A stretch of 42,171 nucleotides of DNA from Haemophilus massiliensis (GCA_000752995.2 LM994632.1:290119-332289); one strand, 5' to 3'. Counted from the first letter of the stretch, positions 8,391 through 18,942 are shown. Notes: generated from the sequence alone by a model not told the origin. Made by a program: numbers and translations.

Positions 8391-10901
8391 TTGAATTACG
8401 ATTTTAAGCGTGCAAGAAAACAAGTGGAATACTTGGATAGATTGCGTTCCGAACGTGCGTTATCGGGTAGTTCGGAACAGTTCCAACAAGTGTTTCAAGT
8501 CATTACCTTGCTGTTAAATATTAATCATATCAATTTACCGGGCTATGTCGAAAATGCCCCGGCAGGGATCGCTGATTTCAAATTATCCGCCTACCAGCAT
8601 CATTATCTGTTTTTACATTTGCCTGAACCGGAGGCCGTCGCATTGGAGGCGAAAATTAAAGCATTTTCCGACCGCACTTTGCCGCCTATGTTGGGCGTCT
8701 ACGTTATGGGCAGCATTGCTTCCGTCAGTCAGACGCCGAACTCGGATCTGGATATTTGGATATGTCATCGCGAAGATTTAACCCTTGAGGCGAAAAACCT
8801 GCTGCTTAAAAAAGCTGATTTATTGCGACAATGGGCATTGGGGCTCGGAATTGAAATCAATCTGTATTTTATGGATCAGCAGCGGTTTCGCAGTTTCCGT
8901 TATGTGGAACCGCTGACCGCGGACAATTGCGGTTCGGCGCAATATATGCTATTGCTGGACGAGTTTTATCGCTCGGTTATCCGTTTGGCGGGCAAGCCTC
9001 TGTTATGGCTGCATTTGGCGGTGGAGCAGGAAAAGGATTATGAAGCGGAAGTGGAACGTCTGGTGCGTGCAAAAGTCATCAATATGGACGACTGGGTGGA
9101 TTTCGGCGGATTGGGGGCGTTTTCCGCCAATGAATATTTTGGCGCGAGTTTATGGCAGCTGTATAAAGGTATTGATGCGCCGTATAAATCCGTCTTGAAA
9201 ATTTTACTGCTGGAAACCTATTCGTGGGAATACCCGAACACCTATCTGATTGCACAAGAGTTTAAGCATCAATTATTACGCGGCGAGCTGAATCATCATT
9301 TTGACCCCTATTTGACCATGCTGGAACGGGCGAGCAAATATCTGAACAGTCTAAACGAATTTAAACGCTTAGATTTTCTGCGCCGCTGTTTTTATATTAA
9401 ATCCAATGAATACGGGCAAAGCCCGCGGGAAACCAATTGGCGTTTTCTACGCTTGAGCCGCCTGGTGAAAGACTGGGGGTGGTCGGAAGATGTGGTTGCC
9501 GAATTAAATTGCCATGCCTGCTGGAAAATTAAACGTGCGCGTGAAAGTTATAATAATCTGATTAAATTTTTGATGCACAGTTATCGCCATTTGATGCAAT
9601 TTGCGCGCAAATATAAAGTTAATGCTTCAATTATGCCGCAGGATATCAGCATTCTAACGCGTAAGCTGTATACCGCGTTTGAAGAATTGCCGGGCAAAAT
9701 CACCTTATTAAATTCCATGATTTCCGCCGATTTGTCGGAGAAAAATTTAACTTTCATTGAGGTAAAAAATAATAAATTCTTTAAAGACGGCTGGTATATG
9801 GTCAATCAAACGCCCGATATTAAAGGATTTGAGCAGCAGCGTTATGTGGAATATGGCGAGAGCCTGAATAAACTGGTCGCGTGGGCGTATTTTAACCGCC
9901 TGTTGACATCCAATACCGGGCTACATATTTCCAGCCCGAACCTGAGCAAAGACACATTGCGCCGATTTGTTACCGATCTGCGTTTATCGCTGCCGGTCAG
10001 CGTGCCGTCGGTGAGTAACGGGGAATTAAACCGTAATTGCGAAATTCGAAATTTGGTGGTGGCGATTAATCTGGTGTCCGATCCGACCGTTCACCTACAA
10101 CAGGCGAAATCCACAATTGTGCCGAGCGATTTATTCAGTTTCGGACCGGCGGAGGAAAGTTTGGTCGGCAGTATCGATTTGACCTACCGCAATGTTTGGA
10201 ATGAGATCCGCACCTTACATTTTGAAGGACCGAACGCCATTTTGCTGGCGTTAAAAGTCTTGTCGAATAAAATCTATCGCGGCGCGGCATCGCCGCAGTC
10301 GGTCAATGTGTTCTGCTACAGCCGTTATTATCAGAACACGCTGCGCAATATCGTGACCGCTTTAATCAATAAATGTATCAGTATTCAAATCGGTACCAGC
10401 GATGTACCGCAGAACAATTTACTGCGTGTTGCTGGTAAAAACTGGCAGTTTTTCTTTGAGGAGCGCGGTATCAGCCTACAGGAAATTCAGGGAATAAACA
10501 CACGGATTTACAACGAGGATTTTAATACTGCGCTACAAGGTACTATCGAAGAAAAAGAAGCCAAAGTGCTGGCTAATAAGAAACGCTATCCTTATGAAAT
10601 CGATGCCTTTGCCAGTGAAGGTTTTTTGCAGTTTTTCTTTGAAGATAACCCGAATAAATCGTTCAATGTATATATTTTGGACGAAGCCAACCGGATTGAG
10701 ATTTATCGTCACTGTGAAGGATCCAAAGAGCGCAAAATTCATGAGATCAATCACATTTATCAGTCGGCAGGATTTGACGGCGGCGATAATCCGTATAAAA
10801 TCGTCCAACGTAATTTTAATTATCCACAGTTTTATCAATTATTATCCGGTGACGACGGCGTGAAAATTCTGCCGTTTCATAGTCGCCGGGTATTATCATG
10901 A
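8391..10901 (+). CDS. cyaA: class I adenylate cyclase (TTG start)
   Basis: An 836-residue class I (enterobacterial-type) adenylate cyclase, making cAMP from ATP for CRP. The N-terminal catalytic half has the nucleotidyltransferase-fold signature G107-S108 followed by D119 and D121 (MGSIASVSQ...SDLDIW). Other conserved blocks are LLLDEFYR, EYFGASLWQLYK, LLLETYSWEYPN and DISILTRKLYTAFE. The C-terminal half is the glucose-responsive regulatory region and contains YILDEANRIEIYRHCEGSKE. The start is TTG at 8391, aligned with the known N-terminus of homologues and preceded by TAGGAT; E. coli cyaA also starts with TTG, which keeps enzyme levels low. The gene overlaps the narP leader, and its stop at 10901 is 11 bases before the narP ATG. 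Confidence 0.97.
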   Translation: MNYDFKRARKQVEYLDRLRSERALSGSSEQFQQVFQVITLLLNINHINLPGYVENAPAGIADFKLSAYQHHYLFLHLPEPEAVALEAKIKAFSDRTLPPMLGVYVMGSIASVSQTPNSDLDIWICHREDLTLEAKNLLLKKADLLRQWALGLGIEINLYFMDQQRFRSFRYVEPLTADNCGSAQYMLLLDEFYRSVIRLAGKPLLWLHLAVEQEKDYEAEVERLVRAKVINMDDWVDFGGLGAFSANEYFGASLWQLYKGIDAPYKSVLKILLLETYSWEYPNTYLIAQEFKHQLLRGELNHHFDPYLTMLERASKYLNSLNEFKRLDFLRRCFYIKSNEYGQSPRETNWRFLRLSRLVKDWGWSEDVVAELNCHACWKIKRARESYNNLIKFLMHSYRHLMQFARKYKVNASIMPQDISILTRKLYTAFEELPGKITLLNSMISADLSEKNLTFIEVKNNKFFKDGWYMVNQTPDIKGFEQQRYVEYGESLNKLVAWAYFNRLLTSNTGLHISSPNLSKDTLRRFVTDLRLSLPVSVPSVSNGELNRNCEIRNLVVAINLVSDPTVHLQQAKSTIVPSDLFSFGPAEESLVGSIDLTYRNVWNEIRTLHFEGPNAILLALKVLSNKIYRGAASPQSVNVFCYSRYYQNTLRNIVTALINKCISIQIGTSDVPQNNLLRVAGKNWQFFFEERGISLQEIQGINTRIYNEDFNTALQGTIEEKEAKVLANKKRYPYEIDAFASEGFLQFFFEDNPNKSFNVYILDEANRIEIYRHCEGSKERKIHEINHIYQSAGFDGGDNPYKIVQRNFNYPQFYQLLSGDDGVKILPFHSRRVLS

Positions 10902-10912
10902 TCGGGGGATAT

Positions 10913-11542
10913 ATGTCTGATAAAATGAAAGTTGTCATCGTTGATGATCATCCGTTAATGCGTCGTGGCATCAAGCAATTGCTTGAGCTGGACGCGCTTT
11001 TTGAAGTGGTTGGCGATGCCGGTAGCGGTGCAGAGGGCATTAATTTGGCGTTACGTAACGCACCGGATCTGATTATTCTGGATTTGAATATGAAAGGGCT
11101 GTCCGGGCTGGATACGCTGAAAGCGTTGCGCGATGAAAATATCGATGCACGGATTGTGATTCTGACCGTTTCCGATGATAAAAACGACATTTTCAAACTA
11201 ATTGATGCCGGCGCAGACGGTTATCTATTGAAAGATACGGAACCGGATACGTTGCTGAAGCAAATTAAACGTATTGCCCAAGGCGAAGTGATTTTAAGCG
11301 ATTCCATTAAAGATTTATTACTGGAACAGCGCCCGCAGCAGGATCCGATTCATTTACTAACTGACCGGGAAATGGATGTGTTGCGATTGATTGCCACAGG
11401 CCTGTCCAATAAGCGGATTGCCGGACAGCTGTTTATCTCGGAAGAAACCGTGAAAGTGCATATCCGCAACCTGTTGCGTAAACTGAACGTGCATTCGCGC
11501 GTTGCCGCCACTGTATTGTATTTTAAACATCATGGCGCATAA
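10913..11542 (+). CDS. narP: NarP-type nitrate/nitrite response regulator
   Basis: A 209-residue NarL/FixJ-family response regulator. The receiver domain (about residues 5-120) has the acidic pair D11-D12, the phospho-acceptor D57 in LIILDLNMKG, the switch Thr in VILTVS and the Lys in YLLKDTE. A LuxR-type helix-turn-helix follows (about 145-205, LTDREMDVLRLIATGLSNKRIA...ETVKVHIRNLLRKL). It most resembles NarP, which with the sensor NarQ controls anaerobic nitrate and nitrite respiration; no sensor kinase gene is present here. I chose the ATG at 10913, five codons inside the longest frame, because GGGGGA lies just before it. The gene directly follows cyaA, so both are probably on one mRNA. A strong terminator follows at 11560-11587. 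Confidence 0.9.
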   Translation: MSDKMKVVIVDDHPLMRRGIKQLLELDALFEVVGDAGSGAEGINLALRNAPDLIILDLNMKGLSGLDTLKALRDENIDARIVILTVSDDKNDIFKLIDAGADGYLLKDTEPDTLLKQIKRIAQGEVILSDSIKDLLLEQRPQQDPIHLLTDREMDVLRLIATGLSNKRIAGQLFISEETVKVHIRNLLRKLNVHSRVAATVLYFKHHGA

Positions 11543-11559
11543 ATGTTCTGTTAATGATG

Positions 11560-11587
11560 CAGCCGGTGATTTACCGGCTGTTTTTTT
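11560..11587 (+). terminator. intrinsic terminator after cyaA-narP
   Basis: Perfect 8-bp stem CAGCCGGT (11560-11567) and ACCGGCTG (11573-11580), a 5-base loop and seven T (11581-11587). Confidence 0.93.
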
Positions 11588-11608
11588 ATGTAAATTATCG
11601 TAAAACCG

Positions 11609-11618
11609 ACCGCACTTT
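11609..11618 (-). repeat. DNA uptake signal sequence
   Basis: Exact ACCGCACTTT (reverse orientation) in the gap between the narP terminator and tamA. Confidence 0.85.
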
Positions 11619-11675
11619 GCATTGCGAACCCTTGATCTTAAAAGTAAACTAGGGGAACTTTCGCTAGGGGAATTT

Positions 11676-13433
11676 ATGTATCACGAAAAAAAGTTTTTTG
11701 CGGCCCGTTTTGCCGTGCTTTGCGCCTGCTGCGCGCTGAGTTTACCCTCTTTGGCCGAGCATACGGTTGATCTTAAAGTGATCGGAGTAAAGGGCGTTAA
11801 AGCGATCGAAAACGTCGATATTTATACCGCCATGATTGATAAAGAAGAAGCCGACGGTTCCGAACGTTATCAACAATTGGTGCGTGAGGCGATCAGCAAA
11901 GCCCTGCGGGTATACGGTTATTACAATATTCAAATTGACTTTTCGCTGCAACCGGCTAAGTCGGGCGGAAAGCGTCCGCTGCTGGTGGCTAATGTGAATG
12001 CCGGCAAGCCGGTACGCATTGAAGCAACGGACATCATATTGCGCGGACAGGCGGCGGAGGATGAGGCTTTTCGCGCGTTAGATAAAAAACTGCCGAAAAA
12101 GGGCGACATGTTGTATCACTCGGTGTATGACGGCTATAAAAGCAGCCTGCAATCCCTTGCGCAGGGGCGCGGTTATTTTGATGCCGAATTTGAGCAATCC
12201 CGGCTGGAAGTTAAACCCTCCACCAATCAGGCGTGGTGGAAAATCGTCTTCAACAGCGGTGAGCGTTATCGTTTCGGGCAGTTTAGTTTTGCTCGCTCGC
12301 AAATTCGCGAGGATTATCTGCGTAATATTATGCAGATTCAATCGGGCGATCCTTATTCCATTAATGATTTATCGGCACTAACCAATGATTATACCTCCTC
12401 CAACTGGTTCAGCTCCGTGCTGCTACAGCCGAAACTGGATGAAGAAAAAAAAGTAGTTGATGTGGATGTGCTGCTGTATCCGCGCAAAAAAAATGCCATG
12501 GATGTAGGGATCGGCTATTCTTCCGACGTGGGACCGCGTTTTCAGCTCGGCTGGACCAAACCTTGGATTAACGACCGCGGACACAGTTTTCATACTAATC
12601 TGTATTTATCCGCGCCCAAACAAACACTGGAAGCCACCTATAAAATGCCGCTGCTGAAGAATCCGCTGAAATACTACTATGAATTTTCCACCGGTTTTGA
12701 ACGGGAAAACGACAATGATACGGATACTACGGCAGCAACTTTTGCCGCGCTGCGTTATTGGAATCGCCCGACCGGCTGGCAGCATTCACTAGGGCTGCGA
12801 ATGCGCTATGATTCTTTTACTCAGGCCAGCGTATCGGATACCACGTTCTTACTGTATCCTACCGCCTCCGCTTCGCGAACCCGTTTGCAGGGCGGGCTGT
12901 TTCCGACTTGGGGAGATTCACAGAAAATTACACTGGATTTAGGGCAGAAGTTTTGGCTGTCGGACGTTAATTTCCTTAAAGTGCAGGCATCAACCGCGTG
13001 GATTCGCACTTACGCGGAAAATCATCGCGTTGTTGCCCGTGCCGAAATCGGCTGGCTGCATACCGCAAATATTAATAAAATTCCGCCCGCACTGCGATTC
13101 TTTGCTGGCGGCGATCGCAGTGTGCGCGGCTACGGTTATAAAAAAATCTCACCGAAAGACGCCGCCGGCAAATTAGTCGGCGCCTCACGTTTGGTGACCG
13201 GCTCGCTGGAATATCAATATCAAGTTTATGACGGCTGGTGGCTGGCGACCTTTGCCGATACCGGATTGGCCGCCAATACTTTCAGTGCCACCGAGCTACG
13301 TTACGGCGCCGGCTTTGGCGTGCGTTGGGCGTCGCCGGTCGGGGCGATTAAATTGGATATCGCCACGCCGATTCGTGATAAAGACGACAGCAAAAATATT
13401 CAGTTTTACATCGGATTAGGTTCGGAATTGTAA
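11676..13433 (+). CDS. tamA: TamA, outer-membrane subunit of the translocation and assembly module
   Basis: A 585-residue Omp85-superfamily protein. Residues 1-28 or so are a signal peptide with hydrophobic core [16 protein letters not shown]. Three POTRA domains follow in the periplasm (about 30-265; the first opens [20 protein letters not shown]). The last 300 or so residues are a 16-strand barrel with [20 protein letters not shown], the VRGY motif shared by BamA and TamA, and a C-terminal beta signal ending [11 protein letters not shown]. With TamB it helps insert some outer-membrane proteins and move phospholipids between the membranes. The ATG at 11676 is preceded by CTAGGGGAATTT and begins the signal peptide; a TTG further up (11622) would add 18 unlikely residues. 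tamB starts 12 bases downstream. Confidence 0.95.
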   Translation: MYHEKKFFAARFAVLCACCALSLPSLAEHTVDLKVIGVKGVKAIENVDIYTAMIDKEEADGSERYQQLVREAISKALRVYGYYNIQIDFSLQPAKSGGKRPLLVANVNAGKPVRIEATDIILRGQAAEDEAFRALDKKLPKKGDMLYHSVYDGYKSSLQSLAQGRGYFDAEFEQSRLEVKPSTNQAWWKIVFNSGERYRFGQFSFARSQIREDYLRNIMQIQSGDPYSINDLSALTNDYTSSNWFSSVLLQPKLDEEKKVVDVDVLLYPRKKNAMDVGIGYSSDVGPRFQLGWTKPWINDRGHSFHTNLYLSAPKQTLEATYKMPLLKNPLKYYYEFSTGFERENDNDTDTTAATFAALRYWNRPTGWQHSLGLRMRYDSFTQASVSDTTFLLYPTASASRTRLQGGLFPTWGDSQKITLDLGQKFWLSDVNFLKVQASTAWIRTYAENHRVVARAEIGWLHTANINKIPPALRFFAGGDRSVRGYGYKKISPKDAAGKLVGASRLVTGSLEYQYQVYDGWWLATFADTGLAANTFSATELRYGAGFGVRWASPVGAIKLDIATPIRDKDDSKNIQFYIGLGSEL

Positions 13434-13445
13434 ATAGGTTCAGGC

Positions 13446-16400
13446 ATGACAGAGCACATTGAAGAAAAGCACCGGCGCGCGGAACAAAGTGATAGCACGG
13501 CGGGTAAAACAAATAAAGCGGGTAAAGGAAAGCGCTGTAAGCGCGTATTGTGCGCCGTAAGTGCGGTGGTTTTTTGCGCCGTTTTTGGTCTGTTCACCGC
13601 CTTCATCACGGATGCCGGGCAGCGCAGTGCGCTCCGACTTGTGGATAAACTGATGGACAGCCTCACCATTGAACGGATCGACGGCGGTTTGCAGGATGGT
13701 TTGGTGTTGCACAATATCCGTTTTCAATCACAAGGCGTTGACAGTCTGATTGAACAGGCGCGCTTGCAGTTGGATTTGCGCTGTTTGCTGCAAGCACAGA
13801 TTTGTGTGGAGGATTTAAGCGTCGGCAGTACGCAGATTCAGGTAGACACCGCCGCCTTGCCAGCAACAGAGGATAAGATATCGGAAAGTGCGCCGATGCA
13901 GCGTATCACATTGCCGGTTGCCGTTTCTGTGCGTCGAGTTGCGGTTGAGAATTTAGGTGTGACGGTGGATAACACTCATATCGGTTTGGAACAGTTTGAA
14001 ACCGCACTGATGCTGAACAATGACAGCGGTTTTACCTTGCTGCCGACCCGTATCGATAATCTTTCTATGGAAACCAAGGTCAGTCAAGCCGCTATCGTTG
14101 GAGCCGCAGTGAAGAAAACCGTGGAGCAGACCGCATCGGAAGCACAAACCAAGCCTAACCCGCTTAACTGGAATGAGTTGGAACAACGCCTGACGCCGCC
14201 GTTGTTGGCGGAATTGGTGACGGTGGAATTACCGTTTGATATGCATATTCAGGATATTCAGGGCAAAAACTGGGAATATCGCCATGAAATCGGCGATTCT
14301 GTGCAGCAGGTCAGCATTCCGCATCTTCAGTTACAGGCTGATGCCACGGGCTACGCGGTGGCGTTGCAGAAGTTGCGGGTAGAAAGCTCGCTGGGCACGT
14401 TGCAAGGGCAGGGAACGATGCGGCTGGATGGGGATTTTCCGCTGGATTTCGTGATTCAGACGGAGATTACTCCATTCATGCAGAATAATCAGATCTTATT
14501 ACCGGAAAGCCATGTCAACCTTGAGCTTTCCGGAAATCTGAAAAAACAGACCGCACTTTCCATTCAAACTCAAGGTGCGGCACAGACACTGTTGACGGCA
14601 AAGGTGCAGCTAAATGAGCAGAAAACGCCGTTTACCTTGAATTTGAGCAGTCAGAGAGTGCAGTATCCGTTTGATAAAAAAGCGCAGGATCCGTTGCAAA
14701 TCAACGAGCTGGCGCTGACCGTCAATGGCGATTTACTCAGCTATCAGGCGAATTTGAACGCCGATATTGTCGGTATGGGGGCGCCGAAAACGCAAATCGA
14801 CGCGGCACTGAACGGGGGATTATCTCATCTACAAATAGAGAAATTTCAACTGAACGCACTGAAAGGCAGTACTACATTACAAGGGAAGATGGATTGGCGA
14901 CAGGGAATGCAATGGCAAAGCGAACTGGATTTTGCCAGTATGAATATTGGCGAGTATTTACCCGCTATGCCAGCGGTGATTTCCGGCAAAATTTTGACCA
15001 ATGGGCAGATTGGCAGTGAACAATGGTCAGTTGAGGTACCAGAACTGAATATTCAAGGTTTGCTGGCGCAGCGCGCGCTGAATCTGAACGGCAGTTTAAC
15101 GGCCAATCAGGAGAAGCTGCTGCACATTCCGAATTTATTGCTGAATTATGGTGACAATAAAATCGCTCTGCAAGGCGAGTTAAGCAGTCAATCGGATTTG
15201 GCACTGACGGTTAATGCACCGGATTTACGCGGCTTATTACCCGGTTTATCCGCCTCTCTCAACGGTACGGCGAATCTGACCGGCGATATTCGTGAACCGA
15301 ATGTGCAAGTGGATCTTGCCGGTAACCGTATCCGCTTTCAGGATCTGAATTTAAATAATATTACGCTGCAAGGCAATCTCAGTTCGAAAAAACTGATTCA
15401 GGGCAATATGGCGCTGGCGTTGAACGGCTTAAGTTATAACGATATGCGCATCAGCAGCGCAACGCTGAGTGCAAGCGGTGATGAGAAAAATCACCGCTTA
15501 CAACTGCAATCGCAGGGCGAACCGACGGCGGCAAATTTACATTTAAGCGGAAATTTCAACCGCACTTCGCAGGTTTGGAAAGGGGTGCTGAGCAACATTA
15601 ATATTCATTCGCCGGTTGGCGGTTGGAAAACCGATCAAAACATTAATCTCAATTACGATAATAACGCCATGCAGGTGAATGTGTCCGCACATTGCTGGAC
15701 TAATCCGGATATTCTGTTTTGTTTCCCGCGCGCCTTTAATGCGGGGGCAAACGGCGAAATTGCATTTGAGCTGAAAAAACTGAATCTGGAACTGGTTAAT
15801 CGACTGATTGAGCAGGAGCTGCTTAAAGGGCAGCTGCACAGCAGTGGTAATGTCGCGTGGTTTACGGATAAGCCGATGCAACTGGCGCTTCAACTGGACG
15901 GCAATAATTTATCTTTGGCACACAAAATTGATTACCGCACTTTCCGATTGGACGTGCCGAAATTCAATGTTGACGCACAGCTGCAAAATAATCAGCTCGG
16001 TATAAAATCCGAAATCAATCTTCACAATCAGGGCAGTATCAGTACCGATTTGAAATTGCAGGATTTAACCGACAGTCGCACGCTCGGCGGTTCATTGAAT
16101 ATTCATCGGCTTAATCTGAATTTGGCTAATCAGCTGCTGTCCAGCGGCGAAAGTGTCGGCGGCGAAATTGCCGCTGCGTTGACCTTTGGCGGCAATCTGA
16201 ACGCGCCGTTGATCAACGGTTCTTTGCACCTCAAAGAGTTAAGCGCAGTGATGAAGTCGCTGCCGTTTGATATTAAAGACAGCGGCATAGATATTGCATT
16301 CCACGGTACAAGCTCAACTCTGCAAGGGCACATTCAAACGCCGGACAGCCGGTTGGATATTAACGGCGAAGCCCGTTGGAAGGATTCGGCGCAATGGGAA

Positions 16401-17387
16401 ACCCGCGTTCATGCCAAAGCGGAGCGGTTTAAGCTGAATATTCCGTCGATGGCAAAACTGGTAGTCAGCCCGGATGTGGAAATGAAAGCAACACCGAAAC
16501 TGCTCGAATTGTCCGGGTTGGTGGATATTCCGTGGGCCAGAATTGCCATTGAGAACCTGCCGGACAGTGCGGTTTCAGTCAGCGATGATGAAGTAATTCT
16601 GGACGGACCGGATAAAACCAAGGATAAAATCGTCGGCAAACAGCTGAATGCGCAAACACAAAGCGGTATGTTGATCCGTTCTGATCTGAAAATTCAGATT
16701 GGTGATGATGTGAATTTAAATGCTTATGGGCTGAATACGAATTTGGACGGTCTGCTCTCGGTCCAGCAAGACAAAGGAAAGCTGGGGTTATTCGGGCAGA
16801 TTAATCTGAAAAATGGGCGATATGCCTCTTTCGGACAGGATCTGCTTATTCGAAAAGGTCAAATTAGCTTTTCCGGTATGCCGTCGCAGCCGATGTTGAA
16901 TATTGAGGCGATTCGCAATCCGACCGCAATGGAAAACAGCAGCGTGACCGCTGGCGTCAAAGTGGTCGGGATTGCCGATGCGCCGACGGTGACGGTGTTT
17001 TCTGAACCGGCAATGTCGCAGGATCAGGCATTGTCTTATTTGTTGACCGGTCGCTCGCTAGAAAATAGCGGTGAAAGCGGTTCCGGCGGTTCTATCGGCG
17101 TGGCGCTGCTTGGTATGGGGCTGGCGAAAAGCGGTAAGCTGGTCGGCGGTATCGGCGAGGCGTTCGGTATTCAGGATCTCAATTTGGGTACGCAAGGCGT
17201 CGGTGACAGCTCGAAAGTGGTGGTCAGCGGCAATATTACGCCACGTTTGCAGGTGAAGTACGGCGTCGGCGTATTTGACGGATTGGCAGAGTTTACGGTA
17301 CGTTATAAGCTCATGTCGCAGCTGTATTTACAATCGGTTTCCGGTGTGAATCAGGCGGTGGATCTTCTTTACCAGTTTGAATTTTAG
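13446..17387 (+). CDS. tamB: TamB, inner-membrane-anchored AsmA-like bridge protein
   Basis: A 1313-residue TamB, close to the E. coli length of 1259. A Lys/Arg-rich cytoplasmic tail (1-33) precedes one signal-anchor helix (about 34-55, VLCAVSAVVFCAVFGLFTAFI). More than a thousand residues of repetitive beta structure follow (segments such as GTMRLDGDFPLDF, LNGTANLTGDIREPNVQVDL and GGSLNIHRLNLNLAN). The DUF490 C-terminus runs from about residue 950 and includes the IGVALLGMGLAKSGKLVGGIGEAFGIQ stretch; the protein ends LLYQFEF. The fold is a hydrophobic groove spanning the periplasm to TamA, thought to carry phospholipids and assist outer-membrane assembly. Four uptake signals lie inside (13559, 14550, 15559, 15934). 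It sits between tamA (12 bases) and ppx (8 bases) in one operon. Confidence 0.95.
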   Translation: MTEHIEEKHRRAEQSDSTAGKTNKAGKGKRCKRVLCAVSAVVFCAVFGLFTAFITDAGQRSALRLVDKLMDSLTIERIDGGLQDGLVLHNIRFQSQGVDSLIEQARLQLDLRCLLQAQICVEDLSVGSTQIQVDTAALPATEDKISESAPMQRITLPVAVSVRRVAVENLGVTVDNTHIGLEQFETALMLNNDSGFTLLPTRIDNLSMETKVSQAAIVGAAVKKTVEQTASEAQTKPNPLNWNELEQRLTPPLLAELVTVELPFDMHIQDIQGKNWEYRHEIGDSVQQVSIPHLQLQADATGYAVALQKLRVESSLGTLQGQGTMRLDGDFPLDFVIQTEITPFMQNNQILLPESHVNLELSGNLKKQTALSIQTQGAAQTLLTAKVQLNEQKTPFTLNLSSQRVQYPFDKKAQDPLQINELALTVNGDLLSYQANLNADIVGMGAPKTQIDAALNGGLSHLQIEKFQLNALKGSTTLQGKMDWRQGMQWQSELDFASMNIGEYLPAMPAVISGKILTNGQIGSEQWSVEVPELNIQGLLAQRALNLNGSLTANQEKLLHIPNLLLNYGDNKIALQGELSSQSDLALTVNAPDLRGLLPGLSASLNGTANLTGDIREPNVQVDLAGNRIRFQDLNLNNITLQGNLSSKKLIQGNMALALNGLSYNDMRISSATLSASGDEKNHRLQLQSQGEPTAANLHLSGNFNRTSQVWKGVLSNINIHSPVGGWKTDQNINLNYDNNAMQVNVSAHCWTNPDILFCFPRAFNAGANGEIAFELKKLNLELVNRLIEQELLKGQLHSSGNVAWFTDKPMQLALQLDGNNLSLAHKIDYRTFRLDVPKFNVDAQLQNNQLGIKSEINLHNQGSISTDLKLQDLTDSRTLGGSLNIHRLNLNLANQLLSSGESVGGEIAAALTFGGNLNAPLINGSLHLKELSAVMKSLPFDIKDSGIDIAFHGTSSTLQGHIQTPDSRLDINGEARWKDSAQWETRVHAKAERFKLNIPSMAKLVVSPDVEMKATPKLLELSGLVDIPWARIAIENLPDSAVSVSDDEVILDGPDKTKDKIVGKQLNAQTQSGMLIRSDLKIQIGDDVNLNAYGLNTNLDGLLSVQQDKGKLGLFGQINLKNGRYASFGQDLLIRKGQISFSGMPSQPMLNIEAIRNPTAMENSSVTAGVKVVGIADAPTVTVFSEPAMSQDQALSYLLTGRSLENSGESGSGGSIGVALLGMGLAKSGKLVGGIGEAFGIQDLNLGTQGVGDSSKVVVSGNITPRLQVKYGVGVFDGLAEFTVRYKLMSQLYLQSVSGVNQAVDLLYQFEF

Positions 17388-17395
17388 GCAGTCTT

Positions 17396-18940
17396 ATGAA
17401 TAACGAAAATTTAATTGCGAAAGCCACGGCATTTGCCCATCACCGCGGTGAAGTGCGTGAAATTGCGGCGATTGATTTGGGTTCCAACAGTTTTCATATG
17501 ATTGTGGCACGCATTATCAATGGCTCGATTCAGGTATTGTCGCGCTTAAAACAAAAAGTTCAGTTAGCAGAAGGGCTGGATGAACACAATGTACTAAGCC
17601 AAGCGGCAATTACCCGAGGGGTCAATTGTTTGGCGCTGTTTGCTGAGCGATTGCAGGGGTTTAAGCCCGAAAATGTCAATGTGGTGGGTACCTATACCTT
17701 GCGCAGTGCGGTCAATAAAGACGAATTTTTATACCAAGCCGGACAGGTTTTCCCTTATCCTATCAATATTATCACCGGACAAACCGAAGCAAAGACCATT
17801 TATGCTGGCGTTTCCCACACCCAGCCGGAAACCGGGCGTAAATTTGTGGTGGATATCGGCGGCGGTTCCACAGAAATGATCATCGGCGATAACTTCACGC
17901 CGCTTATTGCCGAAAGCCGGCACATGGGCTGCGTTAGCTTCGCCAAGAAATTCTTCCCTAAAGGTGAAATTTCGGCGGAAAATTTTCAGCGGGCAAAACA
18001 AAGTGCGCTGAATAAAATTGAGGATCTCGCGTTTGAATACCGTAATCTGGGCTGGCAAGCGGTGCTGGGCTCATCGGGAACCATCAAAACCGTTTATCAG
18101 GTGATTATGGCAAATTATGATCCGAACGGCGTAATCACCGCACAACGTCTGGCGCAGCTGACGGAAAAAGTGCTGCGGGTTTCTCATTTTGATGCGTTGC
18201 GCCTACCCGGTTTAAACGACGATCGGGCGGATGTGTTTGTGCCCGGATTGGCGATTTTAAGCGCGGTATTCGAAACCTTCGCCATTCAGACCATGCGCTA
18301 TTCCGACGGCGCCCTGCGTGAAGGCGTGATGTATAGTCTGGAACAGAATTTTCAGGTCAGCGATATTCGCCAACGCACCGCCTCAGGGCTGGCGGAACAA
18401 TTTAATCTGGATCGGGCACAATCGGAGCGAGTGTATAACAGCGCGCTGTTGTTATGTGAGCGCTACAATGCGTGGCAGCAGATTAAATGTGCAGATGAGA
18501 TGAAAGAAATTCTGCTCTGGGCGGCGCGGCTACATGAGGTCGGCATCGTGATCAATCATAAAGGGTTGCAAAAACATTCCGCTTATATTTTACAGAATGT
18601 CGAATTGCCGGGCTTTGACAAAGAACAACAGCGTTTACTGGCAACGCTGGTACGTTATCAGATCAATGCTTTTAAACCGACGGAGTTCGCCAAATTCGCT
18701 CGTTATACGGAACAGGACGTACTGGCGCTGGTGCGTTTACTGCGTTTAGCGGTGATCTTGAATAAATCTCGTCAGGCGACGGAAACCACGGAGCAAATTG
18801 GGCTGAAAATCGACCGCACTTTGAACCGCTGGCAGCTGGATTTTGCCCCCGGTTATTTGGCGCGCAATCCGCTGATAAAAAACGAATTGCTCACCGAACA
18901 GGGATTGTTGCAGGAATTGGGACTGGAATTAAGGTTTTAA
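17396..18940 (+). CDS. ppx: exopolyphosphatase
   Basis: A 514-residue member of the Ppx/GppA family, which removes terminal phosphate from polyphosphate (Ppx) or from pppGpp (GppA). The actin-like ATPase fold shows in AAIDLGSNSFHMIVARI (phosphate-1 loop, about residue 24), the conserved GTYTLRSA, and VVDIGGGSTEMIIG (about residue 149). SDGALREGVMY precedes a C-terminal HD-type helical domain containing AARLHEVGIVINHKGLQKHSAYIL. That C-terminal stretch and the length near 513 fit E. coli Ppx better than GppA (494), so I call it ppx; dual activity is possible. It follows tamB by 8 bases. The same tamA-tamB-ppx clustering is, as I recall, found in H. influenzae. It is cytoplasmic or membrane-associated. 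An uptake signal lies at 18813-18821. Confidence 0.92.
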   Translation: MNNENLIAKATAFAHHRGEVREIAAIDLGSNSFHMIVARIINGSIQVLSRLKQKVQLAEGLDEHNVLSQAAITRGVNCLALFAERLQGFKPENVNVVGTYTLRSAVNKDEFLYQAGQVFPYPINIITGQTEAKTIYAGVSHTQPETGRKFVVDIGGGSTEMIIGDNFTPLIAESRHMGCVSFAKKFFPKGEISAENFQRAKQSALNKIEDLAFEYRNLGWQAVLGSSGTIKTVYQVIMANYDPNGVITAQRLAQLTEKVLRVSHFDALRLPGLNDDRADVFVPGLAILSAVFETFAIQTMRYSDGALREGVMYSLEQNFQVSDIRQRTASGLAEQFNLDRAQSERVYNSALLLCERYNAWQQIKCADEMKEILLWAARLHEVGIVINHKGLQKHSAYILQNVELPGFDKEQQRLLATLVRYQINAFKPTEFAKFARYTEQDVLALVRLLRLAVILNKSRQATETTEQIGLKIDRTLNRWQLDFAPGYLARNPLIKNELLTEQGLLQELGLELRF

Positions 18941-18942
18941 TT

